Below, in pieces: positions 1 to 5,168 of a DNA stretch of 5,168 nt; the stretch's first letter is position 1, and the number at the start of each line of letters is the position of its first letter. The stretch covers positions 1-5,168 of the forward strand of contig CAJMPM010000126.1 of assembly GCA_905215225.1 (NCBI GenBank), given 5' to 3'. The translations under genes were made by a program, and so were the position numbers. The notes under the pieces are model-generated. The model did not search any database. It had not been told where the DNA came from and saw only the letters and a program-made list of their open reading frames with translations. The stretch is from an uncultured bacterium (lineage in GTDB: Bacteria > Actinomycetota > Coriobacteriia > Coriobacteriales > Coriobacteriaceae).

Positions 1-298
1 TCAGTTCCAGATCGTTGTTTTCGCCCGCTGAGCTGGGCCTATGCCGGAATCTCTCCCACAGAAACCACCGAAGAGCCTTAAAGATTGCGAGGTGGGCGAC
101 GTCAATCTGAAACAGATTGGGGTTGCGGGCGTAACGATGGCGCAGTTGCGCGTGACGATGAAAGCAACATATGGCTTGATTGGTTGAGTGGGGTTACGTG
201 GCCCGGACGGTGCAGTCTAGCTGCGTTGTCCGGCGCGGAAGCTCGCTAATCGGCTATTATTTGTTTAGACAACTTGAGCTGTAGAGGAGTGACCGGCG
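1..298. other. Upstream non-coding region and leader of the sortase gene
   Basis: I see no gene that I can support here. The plus strand has a 26-codon open stretch from the window edge ending in TAA at 79-81, which could be the tail of an upstream gene but matches nothing I recognise. A 48-codon ATG ORF (41-187) lacks a ribosome binding site. The base composition is visibly less GC-rich than in the coding regions downstream. The right part holds a hairpin (203-233, listed separately), a TATTAT at 255-260 that could be a -10 box but has no good -35 at normal spacing, and the sortase ribosome binding site AGAGGAG at 283-289. The sortase could therefore be transcribed from within this region, but a promoter is not clearly visible. 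Confidence 0.5.
203..233 (+). repeat. 13-bp hairpin with G.U pairs upstream of the sortase gene
   Basis: The left arm 203-215 pairs with the right arm 221-233 around the 5-nt loop TCTAG. All 13 positions pair if three consecutive G.U/U.G wobbles in the middle are allowed. Because the wobbles pair only in the plus-strand RNA (they become A.C mismatches in the other strand), the structure would favour a rightward transcript. No T-tract follows, so it is not a standard intrinsic terminator. It may be the end of an upstream transcript, a leader structure or chance. Confidence 0.4.
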
Positions 299-1237
299 AT
301 GGTGCAGGGCGCCAAACATATGAAGAGCAATAACGCCGCGGACAACGGCGGCTCAAGCCCCCAGCCCAAACCTCAACCAAAGCCCAAGCGCCGTCGCAAG
401 CGGTTGCCGCGCTGGGCCGATCGGCTCATCACCATCGTCATCATCCTTATTGGCGTGGGCCTTATGACCTGGCCGTGGATCTTGGACCGGCTCGAGGCCT
501 CGGGCGTGTTCAACCAGATCAGCACGGTGTCCAGCACCGTGGACGCGCTGTCTGCCGAGGAGCGCGAGCGCATCCTGCTCCAGGCGCGCTCCTATAACGA
601 GCAGCTGGCGGGTGAGGCCACCGAGCTTCCCGCCGACCAGATCGAGCCCTACGCTCAGCAGCTCATCTTTGACCGCGACCCCATGATGAGCTGGGTCGAG
701 ATCCCCTCCATCGACGTGAGCATGCCCATCTACCACGGCACGAGCGAGGAGGTCCTCATGGCGGGCGTCGGCCACCTGGAGGGCACGAGCCTGCCGGTGG
801 GCGGCACCTCGACGCATTGCGTGCTCACCGCACACTCGGGTATGCGCAACCTGAGCATGTTCGACGACATCCACTCGCTGGAGCCCGGCGACCTGGTGCT
901 GCTGCACACCATGAACAAGACGCTCGCCTACAAGATGGTGGACTCCGAGGTGGTGCTGCCCGAGGAGATGGAGTCGCTGACCATCGAGCCCGGCGCCGAC
1001 AAGGTGACGCTCGTCACCTGCACGCCCTACGGCGTGAACGACCATCGCCTGCTGGTGCATTGCGTGCGCACCAAGTACAACAAGAAGGACGTCGACAAGC
1101 AAAAGTCGCTGGCCGGTCGCCACTGGGGCAAGCGCGAGTTTGCCGTGCTCATCGTGGTCGTGGCCATTGTGCTGTTGCTGTTGGACATCGTGATCCACGC
1201 GGTCCGCAAGCGCCGCAAGGCCAAGGCCTCGGCATAG
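299..1237 (+). CDS. Class C (pilus-type) sortase, membrane anchored
   Basis: Cysteine transpeptidase of the sortase family, 312 aa, expected to act outside the membrane by cleaving LPXTG-type signals and linking pilin subunits. In order: a basic, proline-rich cytoplasmic tail (PQPKPQPKPK at 21-30, then RRRKR), a membrane segment at about 43-60, a helical linker at 75-122, a sortase beta-barrel from about 132 to 257, a second membrane segment at about 281-300, and a basic tail. The catalytic set is visible: His179 in LTAHSGM, Cys241 in TLVTCTPYGVN and Arg250 in HRLLV. The blocks IPSIDVSMPIYHGTSEEVL and GVGHLEGTSLPVGG, plus the C-terminal anchor, are typical of class C. The start at 299 is preferred over ATG 320 because AGAGGAG lies 9 nt upstream. 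Oddities: the lid motif (DPW/DPF) is not where class C enzymes usually carry it, and no pilin gene is in the window. The class is confident; the substrate is unknown. Confidence 0.92.
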   Translation: MVQGAKHMKSNNAADNGGSSPQPKPQPKPKRRRKRLPRWADRLITIVIILIGVGLMTWPWILDRLEASGVFNQISTVSSTVDALSAEERERILLQARSYNEQLAGEATELPADQIEPYAQQLIFDRDPMMSWVEIPSIDVSMPIYHGTSEEVLMAGVGHLEGTSLPVGGTSTHCVLTAHSGMRNLSMFDDIHSLEPGDLVLLHTMNKTLAYKMVDSEVVLPEEMESLTIEPGADKVTLVTCTPYGVNDHRLLVHCVRTKYNKKDVDKQKSLAGRHWGKREFAVLIVVVAIVLLLLDIVIHAVRKRRKAKASA

Positions 1238-1249
1238 CCATCGCTCAGA

Positions 1250-1284
1250 ACCACCACAATGGGGACAGGCGCCTTTGTGGTGGT
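1250..1284. repeat. 10-bp perfect inverted repeat, REP-like
   Basis: The arms ACCACCACAA (1250-1259) and TTGTGGTGGT (1275-1284) are exact reverse complements around a 15-nt loop containing GGGGACAGG and the palindrome AGGCGCCT. It begins 12 nt after the sortase stop codon. No T-run follows, so termination is doubtful. The arm sequence is one base different from the inner part of the next inverted repeat (ACCATCACAA), so the two elements seem related. GGGGACAGG-type loops recall REP elements associated with REP-family tyrosine transposases, but that link is from memory and unproven. Confidence 0.6.
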
Positions 1285-1294
1285 CGGGGCTTCC

Positions 1295-1359
1295 AAACCA
1301 TCACAACATTCGATGAAAATCGCGATTTTGCCGAAAAACGTCGAATGTTGTGATGGTTT
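1295..1359. repeat. 19-bp perfect inverted repeat with palindromic core
   Basis: The arms AAACCATCACAACATTCGA (1295-1313) and TCGAATGTTGTGATGGTTT (1341-1359) are perfect reverse complements over 19 bp with a 27-nt spacer. The spacer itself carries the 14-nt palindrome AAAATCGCGATTTT (1316-1329). A perfect 19-bp match between two genes is far beyond chance. It suggests a repeat element, a strong terminator or both. The A-rich start of the left arm and T-rich end of the right arm would suit a terminator working in either direction. Confidence 0.75.
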
Positions 1360-1360
1360 T
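1295..1360 (+). terminator. Possible intrinsic terminator after the sortase gene
   Basis: In rightward RNA the 19-bp stem ends in GGUUUU (1355-1360), giving a short U-run that overlaps the stem. It lies between the sortase stop codon and the gatC promoter, where a terminator is expected. Against it: the loop is long (27 nt), the U-run is only four bases, and the distance from the stop codon is about 58 nt. The structure may be a repeat element that also serves as a terminator. Confidence 0.4.
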
Positions 1361-1407
1361 CGTTGTGGGCGGGACGGTTTTCGCTATGGACGGTGCGGTT
1401 TCGCTGC
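1355..1407 (+). repeat. Degenerate direct repeat, 21-nt period
   Basis: GGTTTTCG occurs at 1355 and again exactly 21 nt later at 1376, and the shortened form GGTTTCG occurs 21 nt after that at 1397. The bases between copies are G-rich and partly similar (TTGTGGGCGGGAC versus CTATGGACGGTGC). The first unit begins inside the right arm of the 19-bp inverted repeat. The last unit forms a 7-bp hairpin (1395-1401 with 1409-1415, one G.T pair). Function unknown; the exact 21-nt period, two helical turns, could mean a regulator binding on one DNA face or simply old tandem duplication. Confidence 0.4.
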
Positions 1408-1475
1408 AGAACCGCCGGACCACGCCCTGCCAACCGCCGCCCTCGTTACGTTTTCGCTGCATTTGGGTAAAGCGC

Positions 1476-1504
1476 CTGCTCCAAGCGGCGTTGCCTTGTA
1501 TACT
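1476..1504 (+). promoter_or_regulatory. Probable promoter of the gatCAB operon
   Basis: TATACT at 1499-1504 matches five of six positions of the -10 consensus and lies about 36 nt before the gatC start codon, giving a leader of roughly 30 nt. The hexamer at the 17-nt spacing (CTGCTC, 1476-1481) is a poor -35 box. A small imperfect hairpin (1472-1491, one bulged T, CCA loop) covers the -35 and spacer. No T-box, riboswitch or long leader is apparent, so expression is probably constitutive, as suits a housekeeping operon. Confidence 0.5.
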
Positions 1505-1525
1505 AGAGCGGTTTATCTGTTATGC

Positions 1526-1534
1526 GGAAGGGAG
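1526..1534 (+). promoter_or_regulatory. Ribosome binding site that sets the gatC start
   Basis: GGAAGGGAG lies 5 nt before ATG 1540. An in-frame ATG at 1522 precedes this site and would add six residues (MRKGAP), but it would place the Shine-Dalgarno inside the coding sequence, with no comparable site further upstream. The start at 1540 also gives the usual N-terminus of the family. Confidence 0.75.
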
Positions 1535-1539
1535 CGCCT

Positions 1540-1851
1540 ATGGCACTCAGCGAGAAAGACGTGCGCGGCATCGCCGAGTACGCAAAGATCGCACTGACCG
1601 ATGACGAGCTCACCCAGATGACGTCCTACATGAACGACGCCGTCCAGATGCTCGAGCCCGTCTTGCAATATGACTTGCCCGACGTGGAGCCCACGTTCCA
1701 TCCCATCGGAAGCCTGTCCAACGTGATGGGCGATGACCTGCGCGAGCCCGAGCGCGACCTGCCGCTCGACGTTGCGCTCGAGAACGCCGGCAGCGCGCGC
1801 GACCGCTACTTCCGCGTGCCGTCCATTTTGGGAGAGGGGGAGAGCGAGTAA
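1540..1851 (+). CDS. gatC: Asp-tRNA(Asn)/Glu-tRNA(Gln) amidotransferase subunit C
   Basis: Small structural subunit of the GatCAB amidotransferase, 103 aa, the normal size. In known structures GatC wraps between GatA and GatB and stabilises the complex; it has no catalytic site. Family features are visible in order: an N-terminal helix (VRGIAEYAKIALTDDEL, 8-24), the central VEPTFHPIG (49-57), NVMGDDLRE (61-69), then ALENA (79-83) and the C-terminal YFRVPSIL (90-97). It is the first gene of the operon. Its TAA stop overlaps the gatA ATG by one base, and its last codons contain the gatA ribosome binding site, so gatA translation is probably coupled to it. A longer start at 1522 is possible but less likely. 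Confidence 0.95.
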   Translation: MALSEKDVRGIAEYAKIALTDDELTQMTSYMNDAVQMLEPVLQYDLPDVEPTFHPIGSLSNVMGDDLREPERDLPLDVALENAGSARDRYFRVPSILGEGESE

Positions 1852-3365
1852 TGGCGCTAAGCTTCGATTCCCTTACCGCCGCCCAGATCGCCGCGGGCGT
1901 TGCCGCCGGCGACTTTACCGCTACCGAGGTGGCCCAGGCCTCCCTTGCCGCCATCGAGGCGCGTGAGGGCGGGGTCCAGGCATTCCTGCAGGTGGCGCCC
2001 GAGCTTGCGCTCGAGGCCGCCGCGCGTGTGGATGCCGACCGTGCCGCAGGCAAGCCGCTGCCCCCGCTCGCGGGCGTGCCGCTGGCCATCAAGGACAATA
2101 TGAACCTCGTGGGCACGCGCACCACCTGCGCTTCCCGCATGCTCGAGAACTACCAGAGCGTCTACACCGCCACCTGCGTCCAGCGCATGCTCGATGCCGG
2201 CTGTCTGCCCATGGGCAAGGCCAACATGGACGAGTTTGCCTTTGGCAGCTCCACCGAGAGCTCAGCGTTCCACCGCACCAACAACCCCTGGGATACCGAG
2301 CGCGTGCCCGGCGGCTCCTCGGGCGGCTCCGCTGCAGCCGTCGCCGCGGGCGAGGTCGCGCTCTCGCTGGGCTCGGATACCGGCGGCTCCATCCGCCAGC
2401 CGGCGTCGCTGTGCGGTGTAGTGGGCTTTAAGCCCACGTATGGCGCCGTGAGCCGTTACGGCGTGGTTGCCTTTGGCTCGTCGCTCGACCAGGTGGGCCC
2501 CTTTGGCCGCACGGTCGAGGATGTCGCGCTGGCCATGAACGCGCTTACCGGCGCGGGCCACGATCCGTACGACTGCACCAGCCAGGATTGCGCCGTCGAC
2601 TTTACCGAGCATCTCAACGACAGCATCGAGGGCAAGCGCGTGGGCATCATCCCCGCGTTTATGGAGGCCGAGGGGTTAACGCCTGAGGTCAAGGCCGCTG
2701 TTCAGCGCGCCGCCCAGGAGCTGCAGAACCAGGGCGCCGAGCTGGTCGAGGTCGACCTGCCGCACCTGGACGCCGCCATCGCCGCCTACTACGTCATCGG
2801 CCCGGCCGAGGCGTTCTCCAACTTGGCTCGCTTCGACGGCATTCGCTACGGCTACCAGGAGGAGGGTTGCGCCAACCTGTCCGACCAGAGCTCGCTCTCG
2901 CGCGCCCACGGCTTTGGCGCCGAGGCCAAGCGCCGTCAGATGCTCGGTGCCTACCTGCTGAGCTCGGGCGTGTACGACAAGTACTACTACGCCGCGCAAA
3001 AGGCCCGCACGCTCATCACGCAGGACTACGACGCCGCGTATGCCAAGGTGGACACCATCCTCATGCCCGCCTCGCCGCGCACGGCCTTTAAGTTTGGCGA
3101 GATCAGCGACCCCACGCAGATGTACCTCTCCGACCTGTACACCATTTCGCTCAACATTTGCGGCAACGGTGGTATCTCGGTGCCGCTGGGCCTGGGCGAG
3201 GACAGCAAGCTGCCCGTTTCTGCCCAGCTGGTTGGTCCGGCCTTTAAGGACCGTCAGCTGCTCACGTTTGCCCGCGCCCTGGAGCGCGGCTTTGCCGATG
3301 CCGCCACGGGTGCGCCCGCGCTTTCCGTCGCGCCCGATTTTGCCGGGAAGGGAGGCGAGCTGTAA
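1851..3365 (+). CDS. gatA: Asp-tRNA(Asn)/Glu-tRNA(Gln) amidotransferase subunit A (glutaminase)
   Basis: Amidase-signature enzyme, 504 aa, slightly longer than the usual 480-490. It hydrolyses glutamine to ammonia, which is channelled to GatB. The catalytic Ser-cisSer-Lys set is complete: Lys81 in PLAIKDN, Ser156 in VPGGSSGGSAAAVAAG and Ser180 in GSDTGGSIRQPAS; spacings of 99 (Lys to Ser) and 24 (Ser to Ser) match the family. YYVIGPAEAFSNLARFDGIR (313-332) and EAKRRQMLGAYLLSSGVYD (358-376) are GatA-specific blocks. Arg362 and Asp428 appear to correspond to the residues that hold the glutamine amino-acid group in S. aureus GatA (from memory). Translation starts at an ATG overlapping the gatC stop (TAATG), with AGGGGGAG at 1835-1842 as ribosome binding site. 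Cytoplasmic; no truncation or missing residue seen. Confidence 0.97.
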   Translation: MALSFDSLTAAQIAAGVAAGDFTATEVAQASLAAIEAREGGVQAFLQVAPELALEAAARVDADRAAGKPLPPLAGVPLAIKDNMNLVGTRTTCASRMLENYQSVYTATCVQRMLDAGCLPMGKANMDEFAFGSSTESSAFHRTNNPWDTERVPGGSSGGSAAAVAAGEVALSLGSDTGGSIRQPASLCGVVGFKPTYGAVSRYGVVAFGSSLDQVGPFGRTVEDVALAMNALTGAGHDPYDCTSQDCAVDFTEHLNDSIEGKRVGIIPAFMEAEGLTPEVKAAVQRAAQELQNQGAELVEVDLPHLDAAIAAYYVIGPAEAFSNLARFDGIRYGYQEEGCANLSDQSSLSRAHGFGAEAKRRQMLGAYLLSSGVYDKYYYAAQKARTLITQDYDAAYAKVDTILMPASPRTAFKFGEISDPTQMYLSDLYTISLNICGNGGISVPLGLGEDSKLPVSAQLVGPAFKDRQLLTFARALERGFADAATGAPALSVAPDFAGKGGEL

Positions 3366-5041
3366 TGAAGGAGCTTTCCGAGGTCCTGCAGGATTGGGAG
3401 GCCGTGATCGGCCTGGAGATCCATACCGAGCTCACCGCACTCGATACCAAGATGTTCTGCAACTGCAAGCTCAGCCACGATGACGAGCCCAACGCCAACG
3501 TGTGCCCGGTGTGCCTGGGCCTGCCCGGCGCCCTGCCGGTGCCCAACAAGCGTGCCATCGAGAGCATCGTCAAGGCCGGCCTCGCCACCAACTGCGAGAT
3601 CCAGCGCCACTCGATGTTCTACCGCAAGCACTACTTCTATCCCGATATGGCCAAGAACTTCCAGACCACGCAGGGTCCGGTCGCCTTTGCCATGTACGGT
3701 CACCTGGACCTGGACGTGACCGGTCGCGGTGCCGCCGAGCGCCCCGACTGCGCGTTTGGCGAGGCCGAGGCCCAGAGCCTGGCGAGCGCTTCGGCCAACG
3801 CCGAGGGCCTGTCCACGTCCATGACGTCGACCATGCGCGAGGGTAACCAGCGCGCCGGCCACCTGGCCAGCTACGACGCGTCCAATCTGCAGATGCCCGA
3901 GCGTCGCGAGGACGGTTCCTACACGGTGCCCATCCGCATCCTGCGCATCCACATGGAGGAGGACGCCGCCAAGATGGTGCACGTGGGCGGTGCCGAGGGT
4001 CGCATTACCGCCGCTGCCGAGTCGCTCGTCGACTACAACCGCTGCGGCACGCCTTTGATTGAGCTCGTGACTGAGCCCGATCTGCGCACGCCCGAGGAGG
4101 CTCGCCTGTTTATGGAGAAGCTCCGTCGCATCTTTGTGACGCTGGGCATTTCCGACTGCTCCATGGAGAAGGGTTCCATGCGCTGCGACGGCAACGTGTC
4201 GCTGCGTCGCCGCGGCGAGACCAAGCTGGGTACCAAGACCGAGCTCAAGAACCTCAACTCGTTTAAGAGCCTGCACGATGGCCTTGCCTACGAGATTTGC
4301 CGTCAGGCCGAGGTGCTCGAGGAGGGTGGCATCATCTATCAGGAGACCCGCCACTGGGAGCCCAGCCGCAAGCGCACCGTGGTCATGCGTGTGAAGGAGA
4401 CGGCCGACGACTACCGCCTGTTCCCCGATCCCGACCTGGCGCCGTTCGATCTGGACGACGAGTTCATCGACCGCTGCCGTGGCGAGATCCCCGAGCTGCC
4501 CGATGCCAAGCGCGCTCGTTTTGAGGCCGACTTTGGCATTAAGGCGGCCGATGCTGAGCAGATTGCCGGCGACCCCGAGTTTGCCGAGTTCTTTGAGGCC
4601 GCCGCTGCCGGCATGGCCGGCAAGGAGGCCCAGACGGTCGCAAACTTGCTGGTGAACGAGATGATCGCCTACCTTAAGGGCGCAGGCGTGTCGCTCGCCG
4701 AGTCCGGCATCGCGCCGGCTCAGGTGGCAGCTCTTGCCAAGTTGCTCGCGACCGATGCCATCAGCTCCAACCAGGCGCACGAGGTCTTTGAGGTCATGGC
4801 CCAGACCGGCGACGACCCCAACAAGATCGTCGACGAGCGCGGCATGCGTCAGGTGAGCGATGCCGGCGCGCTGCAGCCGATCGTGGACGAGGTACTGGCA
4901 AACTGTGCCGATCAGGCGCAGCAGTATCGTGACGGCAACCAGAAGGTCATCGGCTTTTTGGTGGGCCAGTGCATGAAGGCGAGCCGCGGCAAGGGCAACC
5001 CGAAGCTCTTCAACGAGTTGCTGAGAACGTCGCTCTCGTAA
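3365..5041 (+). CDS. gatB: Asp-tRNA(Asn)/Glu-tRNA(Gln) amidotransferase subunit B
   Basis: tRNA-binding and kinase subunit, 558 aa, clearly longer than the roughly 475-510 usual for the family. It phosphorylates the side chain of mischarged Glu-tRNA(Gln) or Asp-tRNA(Asn) and transfers ammonia from GatA. Seen in order: VIGLEIH (14-20, metal/active-site Glu18 and His20); four zinc-type cysteines Cys32, Cys34, Cys47 and Cys50 around EPNANVCPVCLGLPG; RKHYFYPDMAKNFQ (87-100); RIHMEEDAAK (194-203); SLVDYNRCGTPLIELVTEPD (220-239); MRCDGNVSLR (272-281); KNLNSFKSL (295-303); ETADDYRLFPDPDL (345-358); and a C-terminal YqeY-like tRNA-binding domain from about 405, ending with GFLVGQCMKASRGKGNP (530-546). 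Residues about 121-184 have no counterpart in S. aureus or M. tuberculosis GatB as I recall them. It starts at TAATG overlapping the gatA stop, with AAGGGAGG at 3348-3355. Confidence 0.96.
   Translation: MKELSEVLQDWEAVIGLEIHTELTALDTKMFCNCKLSHDDEPNANVCPVCLGLPGALPVPNKRAIESIVKAGLATNCEIQRHSMFYRKHYFYPDMAKNFQTTQGPVAFAMYGHLDLDVTGRGAAERPDCAFGEAEAQSLASASANAEGLSTSMTSTMREGNQRAGHLASYDASNLQMPERREDGSYTVPIRILRIHMEEDAAKMVHVGGAEGRITAAAESLVDYNRCGTPLIELVTEPDLRTPEEARLFMEKLRRIFVTLGISDCSMEKGSMRCDGNVSLRRRGETKLGTKTELKNLNSFKSLHDGLAYEICRQAEVLEEGGIIYQETRHWEPSRKRTVVMRVKETADDYRLFPDPDLAPFDLDDEFIDRCRGEIPELPDAKRARFEADFGIKAADAEQIAGDPEFAEFFEAAAAGMAGKEAQTVANLLVNEMIAYLKGAGVSLAESGIAPAQVAALAKLLATDAISSNQAHEVFEVMAQTGDDPNKIVDERGMRQVSDAGALQPIVDEVLANCADQAQQYRDGNQKVIGFLVGQCMKASRGKGNPKLFNELLRTSLS
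3725..3916 (+). other. gatB: Segment of gatB encoding a lineage-specific insertion
   Basis: Codons 121-184 of GatB lie between GHLDLDVTG, which matches the family's strand ending in a short VDG-type turn, and SYTVPIRILRIHMEEDAAK, which matches the strand carrying the conserved HMEED. Typical GatB joins these with only a few residues. The inserted stretch is Ala-, Ser- and Glu-rich with methionine and threonine (for example STSMTSTMREG) and is probably a surface excursion. It is in frame, and its codon use looks like that of the rest of the gene, so it is not a recent foreign insertion. Confidence 0.6.
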
Positions 5042-5043
5042 AC

Positions 5044-5063
5044 GGGAGCCCGGGCGCCCCGGG
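5044..5063 (+). terminator. Possible left half of the gatB terminator
   Basis: Immediately after the gatB stop codon, GGGAGCCCGGGCGCCCC (5044-5060) is very GC-rich and self-complementary, containing CCCGGG and GGGCGCCC, and can fold a short GC stem (5049-5053 with 5059-5063). This is where an intrinsic terminator is expected, but no right arm or T-run follows because the sequence degenerates into poly-G. The call rests on position and composition only. Confidence 0.25.
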
Positions 5064-5168
5064 GGGGGGGGGGGGTGGGGGGGGGGGAGGGGAGGGGGGG
5101 GGGGGAGGCGGAGACAGCGGAGAGAAAAGAGGAGGAAGAGGGGCCGAGCGAGACGGACGCGAGAAGGA
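5061..5168. other. Poly-G and T-free tail, probable contig-end artefact
   Basis: From 5061 to 5105 all but three bases are G, with runs of 15, 11, 4 and 12 interrupted by single T or A bases. From 5077 to the window end there is not one T, and 5106-5168 is almost all G and A with a few C. Nothing upstream resembles this. The abrupt change 20 nt after the gatB stop, right at the window edge, fits loss of signal in two-colour sequencing (recorded as G) or poor read ends carried into an assembly. No gene is present. Confidence 0.7.

Noticed and set aside
41..187. 48-codon ATG ORF on the plus strand (MPESLPQKPPKSLKD...)
   Set aside because: The translation looks fairly protein-like, but there is no Shine-Dalgarno before ATG 41, the third-position GC is weak compared with neighbouring genes, and I recognise nothing in it.
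1..215. Minus-strand frame open from 215 to a stop at 1-3
   Set aside because: No in-frame ATG or GTG, only a TTG at 103-105 that would leave 34 residues; no ribosome binding site or recognisable family.
353..1198. 281-codon open frame on the minus strand opposite the sortase gene
   Set aside because: His/Gln/Val-rich composition, no domain, no ribosome binding site; the plus-strand sortase is fully supported by its catalytic motifs.
817..1353. 178-codon plus-strand frame running out of the sortase gene into the intergenic repeats
   Set aside because: It is the shifted frame of the sortase, Arg/Ala/His-rich, and its 3' end merely crosses the inverted repeats.
1250..1407. CRISPR array
   Set aside because: The repeats are alternating inverted copies and a short 21-nt direct period, without 25-40-nt direct repeats, unique spacers or cas genes.
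1505..1539. T-box riboswitch or other leader control of the gat operon
   Set aside because: The likely promoter leaves a leader of only about 30 nt, too short for a T-box, and no T-box consensus is seen in the intergenic region.
1259..1604. Overlapping plus-strand ORFs across the sortase-gatC intergenic region
   Set aside because: They translate the inverted and direct repeats and run into gatC out of frame, with no plausible ribosome binding site or family match.
3254..4780. 508-codon open frame on the minus strand opposite gatA/gatB
   Set aside because: It is rich in His, Leu, Gly, Val and Ala with no recognisable domain, and lies wholly antisense to conserved gatA and gatB. Long antisense frames are expected opposite GC-biased codons.
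5061..5105. G-quadruplex or switch-like G-tract element
   Set aside because: The runs would satisfy a quadruplex pattern, but the whole tail looks like sequencing artefact at a contig edge.

Overview
The window is a GC-rich piece of what looks like a Gram-positive actinobacterial genome, most likely a gut Coriobacteriia such as Collinsella. That assignment is an inference. It rests on high GC with strongly G/C-biased third codon positions, a class C (pilus-type) sortase, a GatB whose zinc cysteines and IxGAEGRI-like loop resemble actinobacterial GatB, and purine-rich ribosome binding sites. No database search was possible.

Layout. Positions 1-298 hold no convincing gene; they contain a long G.U-containing hairpin (203-233) and the leader of the next gene. 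Positions 299-1237 encode a membrane-anchored class C sortase with a complete His-Cys-Arg triad. Positions 1238-1539 are intergenic and unusually structured: two inverted repeats with related arms (1250-1284 and 1295-1359), a 21-nt-period degenerate direct repeat (1355-1407), a small hairpin and a likely promoter. Positions 1540-5041 are a tight gatC-gatA-gatB operon in which both junctions are TAATG stop/start overlaps, each preceded by a strong Shine-Dalgarno sequence. Positions 5042-5168 begin like a GC-rich hairpin and then turn into near-pure G followed by T-free purine-rich sequence. This looks like a contig end with sequencing artefact rather than biology.

How the genes work together. 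GatC, GatA and GatB form the heterotrimeric tRNA-dependent amidotransferase. GatA releases ammonia from glutamine, GatB phosphorylates the misacylated Glu-tRNA(Gln) or Asp-tRNA(Asn) and completes the amidation, and GatC holds the two together. The sortase is functionally unrelated: it would act at the cell surface, joining pilin subunits. No pilin or other LPXTG substrate gene lies in the window.

The hunt. I found no convincing new multi-gene system. The items most worth checking are a roughly 64-residue insertion in the GatB catalytic domain, the REP-like paired inverted repeats between the sortase and gatC, the sortase's missing canonical lid motif, and the artefactual 3' tail.
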